A stretch of DNA of 48,325 nucleotides from an uncultured Bacilli bacterium (GCA_944358825.1 CALVSA010000006.1:1-48325); one strand, 5' to 3'; counted from the stretch's first letter, positions 1 through 9,776 are shown. Numbers and translations: made by a program. Notes: generated from the letters alone by a model not told the origin.

Positions 1-126
1 ATGTCAACAAATTTATTTTTGTTAACATCCTTTATTTTCAATAAATTTTGTACACTTTTTTCATAATTGGTTGACAAACAATAAATTTGTTACCTTTATT
101 AATTTTAAGTTTTTCCTTATTTTATG

Positions 127-2622
127 CTACTTTCCACAACAGTTCTTGTATTTTTTACCCGAACCACATGGACATAAACTATTTCTACCGACTTTAGTAG
201 ACTTAATTTGAACTTTTACTGTATCTTTACTTTCATTAGTAATCTTTTTCTCATTAGTTTCTTTTCTTTCAATATTTTGCCTAATTTCAGATTTTAATAA
301 ATAAATACTCACATTCTTATTAATCCTATTAATTAGTGCATCAAATAATTCATAACCTTCCATCGTATAAGATTGCAATGGATTTTGATTAGCATAACCA
401 CGAAGACCAATACCTTCACGTAATTGACTCATAGTGCTAATATGTTCCATCCAATATTCATCAATTACTTTTAATGTTATTGCTTTCTCAAACTCATTAG
501 CAACTTCAACTGGAATATCCCTTAATTTATCTTCATAATCTTCAACTACATTTTGATAAATAAAGTCAATTACTTCTTCAGGAGTCTTACCATTTATCTC
601 AGATAAAACAATACGATGCTTCTTTAATAAATTCTCATTAGTAGCTTCTAATATCTCATTATAATCATTCTCTGTTAACTTATTAGTCTCAATCAAGCGG
701 AAATTTACCATACTACTAATATAATCTTTAAACAAATTCAAAGTACTCTCATGAATTGATTCACTATCTAGTATCTCATTACGTCTTGCATACATAATCT
801 CTCTTTGATTGTTCATAACATCATCATAATTTAAAAGTTGCTTTCTAATATCAAAGTTATTACCTTCAACTCTTTTTTGAGCAGTCTCAACAGATTTAGC
901 AAACATCTTATTTCTAATAGCTTGTTCTCCAGTAAAACCTAAATTCTCTAACATTCCACGATATTTTTCAGAACCAAATCTTACCATCAAATCATCTTCA
1001 AATGAAACATAAAATTGAGTAAAACCAGGATCACCTTGACGACCAGCACGACCTCTTAACTGATTATCAATACGTCTTGATTCATGCCTTTCACTACCTA
1101 TTACACATAAACCTCCAAGTTCACGAACACCTTCACCTAATTTAATATCAGTACCACGACCTGCCATATTAGTAGCAATCGTAACAGCACCCTTCTCACC
1201 AGCATGAGCAATTATTTCAGCCTCACGAGCGTGATTTTTTGCATTTAGTACTTCATGTTTAATCTTTTTCTTATCAAGCATTTTACTAATTAATTCACTA
1301 GTTTCAATAGCAATAGTACCCACTAATACTGGTTGTCCTTCCTTATGTCTTCTCTCAATTTCTTTAACTATTGCTGAGAACTTTCCTGCTTTACCAGGAT
1401 ATAATAAATCAGTTGCATCCTCTCTTATAACTGGTTTATTAGTAGGAATACTAATAACATACATATTATAAATATTTCTAAATTCTTCCTCCTCTGTTTT
1501 AGCAGTACCAGTCATACCAGATAATTTATGATACATTCTAAAATAGTTTTGGAAAGTAATAGTAGCTAGAGTTTTAGTCTCTTGTTGAATAGTAACTCCC
1601 TCTTTAGCCTCAATAGCTTGATGCAAACCTTCAGAAAAAGCACGACCTTTCATAAGACGACCAGTAAACTGATCAACTATTACAACTGCATCGTCTTGTA
1701 CAACATAATCAACATCTTTTTTCATTGAATAATTAGCTTTTAAAGCTTGTGATACGTGATGAACTAAAGCAGTATTTTCAATATCATACAAATTCTTTAA
1801 TCTAAATCTTTCTTCACACTTTTTAGCGCCCTCATCAGTTAAATTAACAACCTTTGTCTTATCATCAATAATATAATCTTGATTTTCTGATAAACTCTTT
1901 GCAAAACTATCAGCTTCCACATATAAATTTGCAGACTTCATCACACCACCAGAAATAATCAACGGAGTTCTTGCCTCATCAATTAAAATAGAGTCAACTT
2001 CATCGACTATACAATAGTTAAGCGGTCTTTGCACACGATGCTCTTTTCTAACAACCATATTATCTCTTAAATAGTCAAAACCAAGCTCATTATTTGTTGT
2101 ATACAAAATATCACAATTATAAGCTTCTTGCTTTTCTTTTGGCTTAAGAGCTCTTAAATTAAGACCAACACTAAGACCTAAAAATTTAAAAACTGCTCCC
2201 ATCCATTCAGAATCACGAGTTGATAAGAACTCATTAACAGTTACAATATGTACACCTTTTCCAGTCAATGCATTTAAATAAGCAGGAAGAACACAAGTAA
2301 GAGTCTTACCTTCACCAGTCTTCATCTCCGCTATATTGCCATAGTGAATAGCCAAACCTCCAAGTAACTGACAATAAAAAGGTTTCATATGAACAGTACG
2401 ATATGCAGCTTCTCTTGCTGTTGCAAACGCTTCAATTAAAATATCTTCTAACTCTTCTCCATCAGCAAGTCTTTTTTTGAATTCAGAAGTTTTCCCTTGT
2501 AACTCTTCATCAGTTAACTTCGAATATTCTTCATCCAATTTTTCTATCTCATCAGCAATTAAGCCAAACCTTTTTAATTCTTTATATTCTGTATCAAATA
2601 AATTTCTTAATAATTTTAACAT
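127..2622 (-). CDS. secA: Preprotein translocase ATPase SecA
   Basis: This is the motor ATPase that pushes unfolded secretory proteins through SecYEG at the cytoplasmic membrane. I chose the ATG at 2622, which has GGTGAG just upstream and gives about 831 residues, close to the B. subtilis length. Two in-frame upstream ATGs (2652, 2637) lack a ribosome binding site. Visible motifs are Walker A (GEGKT near residue 103), the DEAD-type VDEVDSILIDEARTPL segment, the helicase motif GRAGRQGD, and the C-terminal zinc-binding CPCGSGKKYKNCC tail that binds SecB or phospholipid in other species. It is transcribed divergently from the carboxypeptidase at 2726. In many Bacilli secA lies beside hpf; here the two are separated by the carboxypeptidase and an ABC transporter. 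The identification is certain. Confidence 0.98.
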   Translation of the reverse strand: MLKLLRNLFDTEYKELKRFGLIADEIEKLDEEYSKLTDEELQGKTSEFKKRLADGEELEDILIEAFATAREAAYRTVHMKPFYCQLLGGLAIHYGNIAEMKTGEGKTLTCVLPAYLNALTGKGVHIVTVNEFLSTRDSEWMGAVFKFLGLSVGLNLRALKPKEKQEAYNCDILYTTNNELGFDYLRDNMVVRKEHRVQRPLNYCIVDEVDSILIDEARTPLIISGGVMKSANLYVEADSFAKSLSENQDYIIDDKTKVVNLTDEGAKKCEERFRLKNLYDIENTALVHHVSQALKANYSMKKDVDYVVQDDAVVIVDQFTGRLMKGRAFSEGLHQAIEAKEGVTIQQETKTLATITFQNYFRMYHKLSGMTGTAKTEEEEFRNIYNMYVISIPTNKPVIREDATDLLYPGKAGKFSAIVKEIERRHKEGQPVLVGTIAIETSELISKMLDKKKIKHEVLNAKNHAREAEIIAHAGEKGAVTIATNMAGRGTDIKLGEGVRELGGLCVIGSERHESRRIDNQLRGRAGRQGDPGFTQFYVSFEDDLMVRFGSEKYRGMLENLGFTGEQAIRNKMFAKSVETAQKRVEGNNFDIRKQLLNYDDVMNNQREIMYARRNEILDSESIHESTLNLFKDYISSMVNFRLIETNKLTENDYNEILEATNENLLKKHRIVLSEINGKTPEEVIDFIYQNVVEDYEDKLRDIPVEVANEFEKAITLKVIDEYWMEHISTMSQLREGIGLRGYANQNPLQSYTMEGYELFDALINRINKNVSIYLLKSEIRQNIERKETNEKKITNESKDTVKVQIKSTKVGRNSLCPCGSGKKYKNCCGK

Positions 2623-2725
2623 TATCTCACCATCCATGCTATATTGTATCAAATTTTAACAAAAAAAACTAGTATATAGCTATATTTTTTCTAACAAATA
2701 TAGTATAATTATAAAAGGTGAAAAT

Positions 2726-3928
2726 ATGAAATACATAAAATATATATTAATTTTTTTTCTATTAATACCACTAAATATAAAAGCAGATGATATAAAATTA
2801 AATTCTAAATATGCTATTTTATACGATTTAGATACTAATGAAATACTATTAGAAAAAAACAGTGAAGAAAAAATTGCAATTGCATCTCTTACCAAAATAA
2901 TGACAACAATCGTTGCTATAGAAAATATAGATGACATAAAAGAAGAAGTAACAATCCCTGCTTACGCATTAGAAGATTTAATAAAATTACAAGCCTCAAC
3001 AGCAGGTTTCCAAGTCAATCAAAAAGTAACTTATGAAGACTTACTTTATGGAATAATGCTACCATCAGGAGCCGATGCTGCTAAAACTGTTGCTTATTAT
3101 ATTTCAAACGGTGAAGAAGAATATGTAAAACTTATGAATAACAAAGCTAAAGAACTAGGCTTAAAAAACACAAAATATTATGATACAACTGGACTTAACG
3201 ACAATAATTATTCAACAGTAACAGATGTTGCAGAACTATTAAAATATGCTCTCAAAAATGATACTTTCTATAAAATATTTACAACCCAAAGCTATATAAC
3301 TACTAACAATATAGAACTTAATAGTACCCTAAAATATTATACCCAAAACTATCCCTATCAAAACGATTATATATACGGAGCAAAAACAGGCTTTACCGAT
3401 GTAGCAGGCTATTGCCTAGCGTCCATTGCCAAAGATGAAGATAATAATCACTTTTTATTAGTAACTGCAAAAGCTCCATCAGAAACAAAATATCCATATC
3501 ACTTTGAAGATGCTGTTAATACATACAAATATTATACAAACGAATATCATAAATTAGATATATATAATAAAAACGATATAATTTTATCACTAGATACAAA
3601 ATACTCCACTAAAGATAAATTTGAAATAAAAGCAAATAATAATTTAGCAAAATATGTTAAAAACGACATAAATGAAGATGATATAAAATTATCTTACGAT
3701 GGATTAAATGTAGTTACACCATTTACCCAAAAAGGTAAAATAGGTACATTAAACATTTTGTTAAATAACGAAATTATACAAAGCATTGATATAAACTATG
3801 ATGGAAATCTACCTATATCAATTCCAAAATTAATAAAAGACTACATATTCTTTATAATACCACTTATATTAATTATATTCTTTATAATAAAAATAAGTAA
3901 AAAGAAAAAAAGAAAATCCCACAAATAG
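2726..3928 (+). CDS. D-alanyl-D-alanine carboxypeptidase (PBP5/DacF type)
   Basis: This is a serine DD-carboxypeptidase that removes the terminal D-Ala from peptidoglycan stem peptides, acting outside the membrane. A signal peptide covers residues 1-20 (cleavage probably after IKA). The three penicillin-binding motifs are present: SLTK at 54-57, SGAD at 114-117 (the SxN box, with Ala in place of the common Asn) and KTG at 220-222. The C-terminus ends in a hydrophobic helix followed by a lysine/arginine-rich tail, so the protein is probably anchored as a membrane protein and not by an amphipathic helix. The start has AAAGGTG eight bases upstream. A cell-wall enzyme rules out a true wall-less mollicute. 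Convergent with the ABC transporter genes; shares a terminator with them. Confidence 0.93.
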   Translation: MKYIKYILIFFLLIPLNIKADDIKLNSKYAILYDLDTNEILLEKNSEEKIAIASLTKIMTTIVAIENIDDIKEEVTIPAYALEDLIKLQASTAGFQVNQKVTYEDLLYGIMLPSGADAAKTVAYYISNGEEEYVKLMNNKAKELGLKNTKYYDTTGLNDNNYSTVTDVAELLKYALKNDTFYKIFTTQSYITTNNIELNSTLKYYTQNYPYQNDYIYGAKTGFTDVAGYCLASIAKDEDNNHFLLVTAKAPSETKYPYHFEDAVNTYKYYTNEYHKLDIYNKNDIILSLDTKYSTKDKFEIKANNNLAKYVKNDINEDDIKLSYDGLNVVTPFTQKGKIGTLNILLNNEIIQSIDINYDGNLPISIPKLIKDYIFFIIPLILIIFFIIKISKKKKRKSHK

Positions 3929-3936
3929 GGATTTTT
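3912..3936. terminator. Bidirectional intrinsic terminator
   Basis: An 8-bp perfect stem (3913-3920 with 3928-3935) has A-rich and T-rich flanks on both sides. It contains the stop codon of the carboxypeptidase and touches the end of the convergent ABC permease gene, so one hairpin probably serves both transcripts. Confidence 0.8.
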
Positions 3937-5503
3937 ATCTTAATCTAAAAGTCTTTGGAGCGTGAAAATAAACAAGTATAAGTGAAATAATTGTATAAAC
4001 AATAGCAAATAATATCATTATTAAACCAAATATAAAACTAGATACTCTAATTTGAGCAATATAATAACAAGCCCAATAAGTAATAATAGTAATCACATTA
4101 TAAGTAGCACTTTTCATCTGCATACCAATACTATAAGGTTGTAATAAATAATAAAGAACTAAATAGTGTACAGAAAAGAAAATCGACATCGATAAAACAG
4201 CCATTAATATTATCAAATAATTAATAACATTATCAGTACCACCACTTACTAATAATAAAATACAAAGCGAAAATGCTAGTACTAAAGTAGGAATTAAATT
4301 AATAATTATTATTGTCTTTAATCTTTCTTTAAATAAAGACAAAATAACTTTCGGATTACGATAAAACCTATAAGTTAGCATACTATGATCACAATTCATA
4401 AACATTGCATTAGTAATACTTTTCCCCGTATTTATAAAATACATAATAAATAGTAAATAAGGTAAAAAAAGCAAAATAAAATTATTAACACCTACTCTTA
4501 TACCATCATTAATTAAAGTCAAAAACAAAAATATAACAAAAACAAAAATAATAAAAATAGTAGTCATCTTAGCACTATCGCCTAAAATCTTACGATGTCT
4601 TTTAACAAACAACTCATGAAAATAAGCATATCCTTCTTTATTACTAGTTATATTTACATCTAAAGTAATTTGTTTTAAAGTATTTTTTTGTAAAGCATTA
4701 GACTCACTAGTATTTAAAACAAAATTATCATTAATAAGAAGCCTTTTATATAACCTTTGATATCCATCAAAACTAAAAATATTCTTTATATTTACTAAAA
4801 ACAAAATTAAACCAACAAACACCAATAAATAAAATACATAATATGGAATAACAAAACCAAAATATGGAACAACATAAGAAAAAATCAAACCAATTAATAT
4901 TAAACCAATATAAACGAACCAAGATTTAGGTTTGTTTTCATTAATTACTTCATTAGTTTTTTTAATCCTAAAAATATATATAGAAATAGCAATAACTTTC
5001 AAAAAAACCAACATATTAACTAAAAGTAAAGCATCATACCACATAATATTTGTAAGTAAAATCAAAGCAACTAATTGACCTAACCAAGTAGTAATTAAAA
5101 AATATAAAAAATTAACAATAGCAAGCTTCTTCGCATCCATTTTTAATAGCACTATATTGTAATATTTATCTTTAGTAGGATTAAATATTTCAGTATTAGT
5201 AAAACAACCAATAAGAGCTAAAAAAAGATAAATATGCATAATCAAATCAGATGAAGTATTATTAAATAAACCAAGAGGCAAAGTAATAAAACAAAAAATA
5301 TATAATAATTTATACCCAAATACTTTAACTAACTGAACAAAAACAGCAACAATAACACTAATAACTTTCAAAATATTCTTACCATATAATTTATTAGAAA
5401 TTAACTTTCCCACTAGTGGAAGTCTTTGCAAAGCATAAATAAACTGATTAGTATTATAAGCATTTTTGACCAAAAAAGCATCAACAAAAGTATTAATCAT
5501 CAT
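3935..5503 (-). CDS. ABC-2 type transporter permease, large multi-pass membrane protein
   Basis: This protein of about 522 residues is dominated by hydrophobic stretches; I count roughly ten or more candidate membrane helices. It is cotranscribed with the ABC ATPase just upstream and overlaps its stop codon by 11 bases, so it is almost certainly the membrane partner. The start is ATG 5503 (GGGTGA upstream) or the adjacent ATG 5500; a GTG at 5509 is less likely. The substrate cannot be read from the sequence. Export pairs of this shape often handle antimicrobial peptides, lipids or wall precursors, but that is only family knowledge. No extracellular sensor domain of the BceB kind is apparent. 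Confidence 0.75.
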   Translation of the reverse strand: MMINTFVDAFLVKNAYNTNQFIYALQRLPLVGKLISNKLYGKNILKVISVIVAVFVQLVKVFGYKLLYIFCFITLPLGLFNNTSSDLIMHIYLFLALIGCFTNTEIFNPTKDKYYNIVLLKMDAKKLAIVNFLYFLITTWLGQLVALILLTNIMWYDALLLVNMLVFLKVIAISIYIFRIKKTNEVINENKPKSWFVYIGLILIGLIFSYVVPYFGFVIPYYVFYLLVFVGLILFLVNIKNIFSFDGYQRLYKRLLINDNFVLNTSESNALQKNTLKQITLDVNITSNKEGYAYFHELFVKRHRKILGDSAKMTTIFIIFVFVIFLFLTLINDGIRVGVNNFILLFLPYLLFIMYFINTGKSITNAMFMNCDHSMLTYRFYRNPKVILSLFKERLKTIIIINLIPTLVLAFSLCILLLVSGGTDNVINYLIILMAVLSMSIFFSVHYLVLYYLLQPYSIGMQMKSATYNVITIITYWACYYIAQIRVSSFIFGLIMILFAIVYTIISLILVYFHAPKTFRLR

Positions 5504-6200
5504 CTTCACCCTTTAAAACATCAATAATCTTTTTCTTAAACTCATCATTATTTAAACTAGACTTCTCTACATGCTCTAATACTCCATTATTTAAAACAAC
5601 AATCTCATCGCATAAATCTAACGCAAGTTCCATAATATGAGTAGAAAAAATAAGAATATGATTTTTTTTAATAGACTTTAATAACTCTTTCATCTCTTCA
5701 GCCACTACAACATCAAAAGAAGTAAGAGGCTCATCTAATAACAATAATTTAGGCGAAGAAATAATATATATAAGCATTTGAATTTTATTTTTCATTCCAT
5801 GAGAATAATCTTTTAATAATTTATCCCGATCATCCTTTTGAATTCTAACTAAATCAAAATATTCATCAATTGTTTTTAAATTAGTAATATTTTCTTTATT
5901 AATATCAATAAAAAATTTTAGAAACTCACGAGCAGTTAAAAATTCTGGTACTACAGGAGTTGATAAAACATAACCGATATCAGAAATACCTATTTTATGT
6001 TTAACCTCATTTTCTTCAAAATAAAATTCACCACTATCTATATCCATATCATCATTTAAACAATTAAATAAAGTAGTTTTTCCTGCACCATTTCTTCCTA
6101 ATAAACCATATATTTTACCTTCAGAAAAACCAAAATCAATATCTTTTAATACTTTCTTTTCTCCAAAACTCTTTCTTAAATTTTTAATAACTAATTTCAT
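5493..6200 (-). CDS. ABC transporter ATP-binding protein
   Basis: This is the ATPase subunit of an ABC-2 type transporter. Walker A is GRNGAGKT near residue 36, and the ABC signature is degenerate (YSHGMKNKIQ instead of LSGGQ). Walker B is KLLLLDEPLTSFD and the switch histidine is in FSTHIM. The degenerate signature is typical of bacitracin- or lantibiotic-type exporters and Na-exporter-like families, so the cargo remains open. The start is uncertain: ATG at 6200 fits the family N-terminus (KLVIKNLRKSFG), while ATG 6206 and GTG 6209 are in frame and no strong ribosome binding site distinguishes them. The permease gene overlaps its 3' end. Confidence 0.88.
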   Translation of the reverse strand: MKLVIKNLRKSFGEKKVLKDIDFGFSEGKIYGLLGRNGAGKTTLFNCLNDDMDIDSGEFYFEENEVKHKIGISDIGYVLSTPVVPEFLTAREFLKFFIDINKENITNLKTIDEYFDLVRIQKDDRDKLLKDYSHGMKNKIQMLIYIISSPKLLLLDEPLTSFDVVVAEEMKELLKSIKKNHILIFSTHIMELALDLCDEIVVLNNGVLEHVEKSSLNNDEFKKKIIDVLKGEDDD

Positions 6201-6235
6201 AAACATCACAAGTATTATTATATCAAAAAAAATAT

Positions 6236-6261
6236 AAAAAAGCTACTGCAAAACAGTAGCT
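6236..6261 (-). terminator. Intrinsic terminator of hpf
   Basis: An 8-bp stem AGCTACTG/CAGTAGCT (6241-6248 with 6254-6261) is followed on the minus strand by a T-run. The 5' arm starts inside the hpf stop codon. Confidence 0.85.
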
Positions 6262-6796
6262 AATCAGTTTCTATAATTCCATAATTTCCATCTTTTCTTT
6301 TATATACAACATTAATAGAATTTGTATTCATATCTTTATAAACAAAGAAATTATGTCCCAAAAGTTCCATCTCTAAAATTGCTTCTTCTTCATCCATTGG
6401 TTTGGTACTAATAGTCTTTCTTTTTACAATCTTATTAGTCTCCTCTTCTTCAACATTAGTATCTTCATATTCAAAATTAAATTGTTTAAATTTATTATTA
6501 GACATATTTTGATTCTTTAATTTAGTTTTATTTTTTCTAATTTGTCTTTCTAACTTATCAATAACCAAATCAATAGCAGCATATAAATCATCATGCTCTT
6601 CTTCACTTCTTAATATTAAATTGTCCATAAAAATAGTTACTTCAATAATTTGCTTATTACCTCTTACTTTAACAACAATGTTAGACTCAATATTTTCATC
6701 TTTAAAATATTTATCCAACTTTCCAATTTTTAATTTCACATAATCACTAATAGCATCAGTAACTACAAGCTTATCACCACGAATATTAAATTTCAT
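6260..6796 (-). CDS. hpf: Ribosome hibernation promoting factor, long form
   Basis: Long-form HPF binds the 30S subunit and dimerises ribosomes into inactive 100S particles in stationary phase. The N-terminal domain (about residues 1-100) has the S30AE/YfiA pattern, including the SDYVKLKIGKLDKYF helix. After an acidic linker, the C-terminal dimerisation domain shows the typical KPMDEEEAILEMELLGHNFFVY segment, which marks the long form. The ORF opens upstream, but the GAGGAGG at nine bases before ATG 6796 decides that start (178 residues). A promoter TTCAAA-17-TATAAT lies just upstream. It is a single-gene transcript with its own terminator. Confidence 0.96.
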   Translation of the reverse strand: MKFNIRGDKLVVTDAISDYVKLKIGKLDKYFKDENIESNIVVKVRGNKQIIEVTIFMDNLILRSEEEHDDLYAAIDLVIDKLERQIRKNKTKLKNQNMSNNKFKQFNFEYEDTNVEEEETNKIVKRKTISTKPMDEEEAILEMELLGHNFFVYKDMNTNSINVVYKRKDGNYGIIETD

Positions 6797-6820
6797 AAGC
6801 ATCATCCTCCTCTATATATA

Positions 6821-6849
6821 ATTATATCATTTTATTAACTTTTTTTGAA
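6821..6849 (-). promoter_or_regulatory. Promoter of hpf
   Basis: The -35 box TTCAAA (6849-6844) and -10 box TATAAT (6826-6821) are separated by 17 bases, about 25 bases upstream of the hpf start codon. SigA type by appearance. Confidence 0.6.
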
Positions 6850-6882
6850 GTATTTGACTAAATTTTACAAAATTTCCCACAA

Positions 6883-7545
6883 TTACTTTTTCTTAAGCAG
6901 CAGCGTCTTATCTTTATACATAATTCCTAATTTTCTTCTAATATAATCAATATTTTTCTTTATAATTTGACCAATTCTAGTTCTAGAAACATTATAAATT
7001 GCAGCAATTTGAGTCTCAGTAAGTCTCTCATGCCCAGCAAGTCCAAAATAAAGTTCCATTATCATACGATCGCGCAAAGGAAAATCGGCGATTAATAACC
7101 TTATATTTTCATTTAATTCTTTATCTTCATAATCTTCAACAATATTTACATTTTCATCTGTTAAAGACCCCCAAAAGGAAAACAAATCATCATCATTATC
7201 AAAAGATAAATTAAAATTATAATGCTTATTATTAGCCCGCATATATTTTATAATGTGATTTATAATACAAACTCGCGCATAAGTAGAAAAAGCAATTTCT
7301 TTATTAACATCAAAAGTATCAACAGCCTTAATAAGACCAATCAAACCAACACTTACCAAATCTTCTTTCTCATAAACATTAGTATAAAAAGAATTACTAA
7401 CAATATTTAAAACAAGTTTAATATTACGACTAATAACTTCATCACGAACTTTCTTATCAACTTTAGCTTTTTTAATACATTCAATTAACTCTTCACTAGA
7501 TAAAGGTTCTTCTAAATTTTTACCAATAAATAGATTATTATACAT
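6883..7545 (-). CDS. Sigma-70 family factor, sporulation SigE/SigK-like
   Basis: This is a 220-residue RNA polymerase sigma factor with regions 2 and 4 but no room for region 3, as in SigE and SigK of endospore formers. The segment LSSEELIECIKKA, then RNIKLVLNIV, EDLVSVGLIGLIKAVDTF and STYARVCIINHIIKYMR match the SigE/SigK layout of region 2. Region 4 ends with the helix-turn-helix TETQIAAIYNVSRTRIGQII. ATG 7545 is preceded by a GGGGGG Shine-Dalgarno, so the 22 extra codons of the open frame are untranslated. With that start there is no long hydrophobic pro-sequence of the pro-SigK kind. The exact sigma (E, K or a divergent relative) cannot be settled by eye. Downstream of nrnA, separated from it by a weak hairpin. 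Confidence 0.85.
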   Translation of the reverse strand: MYNNLFIGKNLEEPLSSEELIECIKKAKVDKKVRDEVISRNIKLVLNIVSNSFYTNVYEKEDLVSVGLIGLIKAVDTFDVNKEIAFSTYARVCIINHIIKYMRANNKHYNFNLSFDNDDDLFSFWGSLTDENVNIVEDYEDKELNENIRLLIADFPLRDRMIMELYFGLAGHERLTETQIAAIYNVSRTRIGQIIKKNIDYIRRKLGIMYKDKTLLLKKK

Positions 7546-7592
7546 TGTATCCCCCCAACTACTCTTATAATAACAAAAAGATAAATTTAAGT

Positions 7593-7622
7593 CAAATAAA
7601 AACAACATCAATTGTTGCTTTT
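7593..7622 (-). terminator. Weak terminator after nrnA
   Basis: On the minus strand, CAACA-loop-TGTTG is extended by A/T and G-U pairs to about nine pairs and followed by TTTTT. The 5' arm lies in the last codons of nrnA. It may only partly separate nrnA from the sigma gene. Confidence 0.4.
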
Positions 7623-8564
7623 ATATTCCATACTTAATTTATCTAATTCATTAATTAGACTATCAGTCTGTTGCCAACTAGTAAGGCGAGCACCAGAGGC
7701 ATATTTATGACCTCCACCACCAAATCTAGCCGCCAGTTCATTAATAATAGGGCCATTAGACCTAATATTAGCGCGTATTAAATTACTTTTAATATCTTCT
7801 GAGAAAAAGACCCAAATAACTATATCTTTAACAAACTTCAACTCATTAATCATATTACCAGGACTAGCAGAATCAACACCATATTCTTTTAATAAATCCT
7901 CATCGATTTTTATATAAGCAACACCATTTTCAGTTAAAGTTAAATTTTGATAAATATAACCTTGAAATTTTATTTCTTCAATTGGTCTCGTATATAAAGG
8001 TTTATACAATTTTGTAAAATCAAGTTTAGTTACTTCTATTAATTTAGTAACCAATCTAAAAGTATTTACAGATGTATAATCATGCAAGAACCTATCAGTA
8101 TCAGACACAATACCAGTATATAGTTTTTCTGCTACGCTTTGTGATATAGGAAACTTTAAAGTCAGAAACATATCTAGTAATATTTGACAAGTACTAGAAG
8201 CTGTATCATCAATAAGTTCAATATCAGCATAAGCTTCGACAAAAGGATGATGATCTATTTTAACAATATAATCATAATCTTTTAAATCAACACCATCAAT
8301 TCTTTTTATATCCGGAGTATCAAGTACTATTAACATTGTATTAGACATATTGTCTTCTAATTTATCTAACATTCCCAAATGTCTAAACCTACTAGCAGGA
8401 TTTCCTAGAGCATAAACATTTTTCTTATCAAACAATTCTCTAATCATGTCTCTTAAAGCAAGTTGTGAACCTAAAGCATCAGGATCAGGACCAATATGTC
8501 TTGCAATAACAATATTATCATATTTTTTTATTTGTCTAAATATTTGTTTAAATAAACTTTTCAT
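7608..8564 (-). CDS. nrnA: DHH/DHHA1 phosphoesterase, NrnA-like nanoRNase / pAp phosphatase
   Basis: NrnA proteins degrade 2-5 nt RNAs and linear dinucleotides and dephosphorylate pAp with Mn2+. The N-terminal DHH domain shows IARHIGPDPDALGSQLAL (metal ligands H and D), a D in VLDTPD and the KIDHH motif. The C-terminal DHHA1 domain ends with the substrate-binding GGGGHKYASGA motif. The length of 318 residues is normal for the family. The start ATG 8564 lies two bases after the ackA stop, with AAGGA inside the ackA end, so the two are translationally linked. Assignment to NrnA and not another DHH subfamily is by length and motif. Confidence 0.92.
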   Translation of the reverse strand: MKSLFKQIFRQIKKYDNIVIARHIGPDPDALGSQLALRDMIRELFDKKNVYALGNPASRFRHLGMLDKLEDNMSNTMLIVLDTPDIKRIDGVDLKDYDYIVKIDHHPFVEAYADIELIDDTASSTCQILLDMFLTLKFPISQSVAEKLYTGIVSDTDRFLHDYTSVNTFRLVTKLIEVTKLDFTKLYKPLYTRPIEEIKFQGYIYQNLTLTENGVAYIKIDEDLLKEYGVDSASPGNMINELKFVKDIVIWVFFSEDIKSNLIRANIRSNGPIINELAARFGGGGHKYASGARLTSWQQTDSLINELDKLSMEYKSNN

Positions 8565-8565
8565 A

Positions 8566-9747
8566 CTATCCTTGTACTAATTCATAAGTATCTCTAGCAA
8601 TCATAACTTCCTCATCTGTTGGAATTACATAACAAGCTACTTTAGAATCATCAGCACTAATTCTTATAACTTCACCACGGCTCTCATTAGCCTTTTTATC
8701 TAATTTTACCCCAAGACACTCAATTTTTTTCATGATATTTTCTCTAACATTAATTGCATTTTCACCAATACCACCAGCAAAGCAAATAACATCAGCACCT
8801 TTCAAAGATACAAAATAGTTAGATAAATATCTAATAATTTTTCCTTCATAAATTTCTTCTGCTAAAATACAACGAGTATCTCCTTTTTCAATTCCAGCAC
8901 TAATATCACGAGAATCACTACTCTTACCACTTACACCTAAAAATCCACTTCTTTTATTTAAATCTTCAATAATCTCTTCAATACTTTTACCACTTTTACG
9001 CATTACATATGGAATAATATTTAAATCTATTCCTCCACTTCTTGTTCCCATCATTAAACCAGCATTTGGAGTAAATCCTAAACTAGTATCAATTGCCTTA
9101 CCACTATCAATAGCAGCTAAGCTACCGCCATTACCTAAATGACAACTAATAACTTTTAAATCTTTTCTTCCCATAATCTCTTCAATTTTAGAATTTATAT
9201 AACGATGGCTAGTTCCGTGAAATCCATATTTTCTAACTCCATATTGTGTATACCATTCATAAGGAACTGGATAAATATAAGCAGAAGGAGGTAGTGTTTG
9301 AAGAAATGCTGTATCAAATACTGCCACATTCTTAACATTTGGTAAAAGTTTTTCAAAAGTATTTATTCCCACCAAATTAGCAGGATTATGCAAAGGAGCT
9401 AAATCAGATAACTCTTCAATTGTTTTTTTAACATCATCATTAATTAGAACTGACTTTGTATATTTTTCTCCTCCATGTACAACACGATGACCAACTGCTT
9501 CAATCTCATCATAAGAATTAATAACCTTATTCTCAAGCAATTCATCAAGTAGTGTATTAACTGCTACTTCATGGGTTGGCAAATCTTTTTCCTTTTTTAT
9601 TTTTTCTCCATTAACTTTGATAGTATAAAAACCACCATCAATTCCTATACGTTCAAAAACGCCACTTATTAAAACTTCTTCTTCTGGCATATTATACGCT
9701 CTAAATTTTAAAGAAGAACTACCAGCATTAACTGATAAAACGATCAT
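8566..9747 (-). CDS. ackA: Acetate kinase
   Basis: It converts acetyl phosphate and ADP into acetate and ATP, the last step of fermentative ATP formation. The N-terminal VLSVNAGSSSLKF, the HRVVHGGE segment, the KYGFHGTSH motif and the GGIGENA motif near the C-terminus are all diagnostic. The length of 393 residues is typical. AAAGGGTGA precedes the ATG at 9747. There is no phosphotransacetylase gene beside it. It is the first gene of a pair with nrnA, fed by an extended -10 promoter. Confidence 0.97.
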   Translation of the reverse strand: MIVLSVNAGSSSLKFRAYNMPEEEVLISGVFERIGIDGGFYTIKVNGEKIKKEKDLPTHEVAVNTLLDELLENKVINSYDEIEAVGHRVVHGGEKYTKSVLINDDVKKTIEELSDLAPLHNPANLVGINTFEKLLPNVKNVAVFDTAFLQTLPPSAYIYPVPYEWYTQYGVRKYGFHGTSHRYINSKIEEIMGRKDLKVISCHLGNGGSLAAIDSGKAIDTSLGFTPNAGLMMGTRSGGIDLNIIPYVMRKSGKSIEEIIEDLNKRSGFLGVSGKSSDSRDISAGIEKGDTRCILAEEIYEGKIIRYLSNYFVSLKGADVICFAGGIGENAINVRENIMKKIECLGVKLDKKANESRGEVIRISADDSKVACYVIPTDEEVMIARDTYELVQG

Positions 9748-9776
9748 TATATCACCCTTTCATTTATACATAAATA

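Noticed and set aside
1-126. Weak hairpins after secA (ACAAATTTATTTTTGT type)
   Set aside because: Short, A/T-only stems without a clear T-run; not strong enough to call a terminator. The stretch shows no gene.
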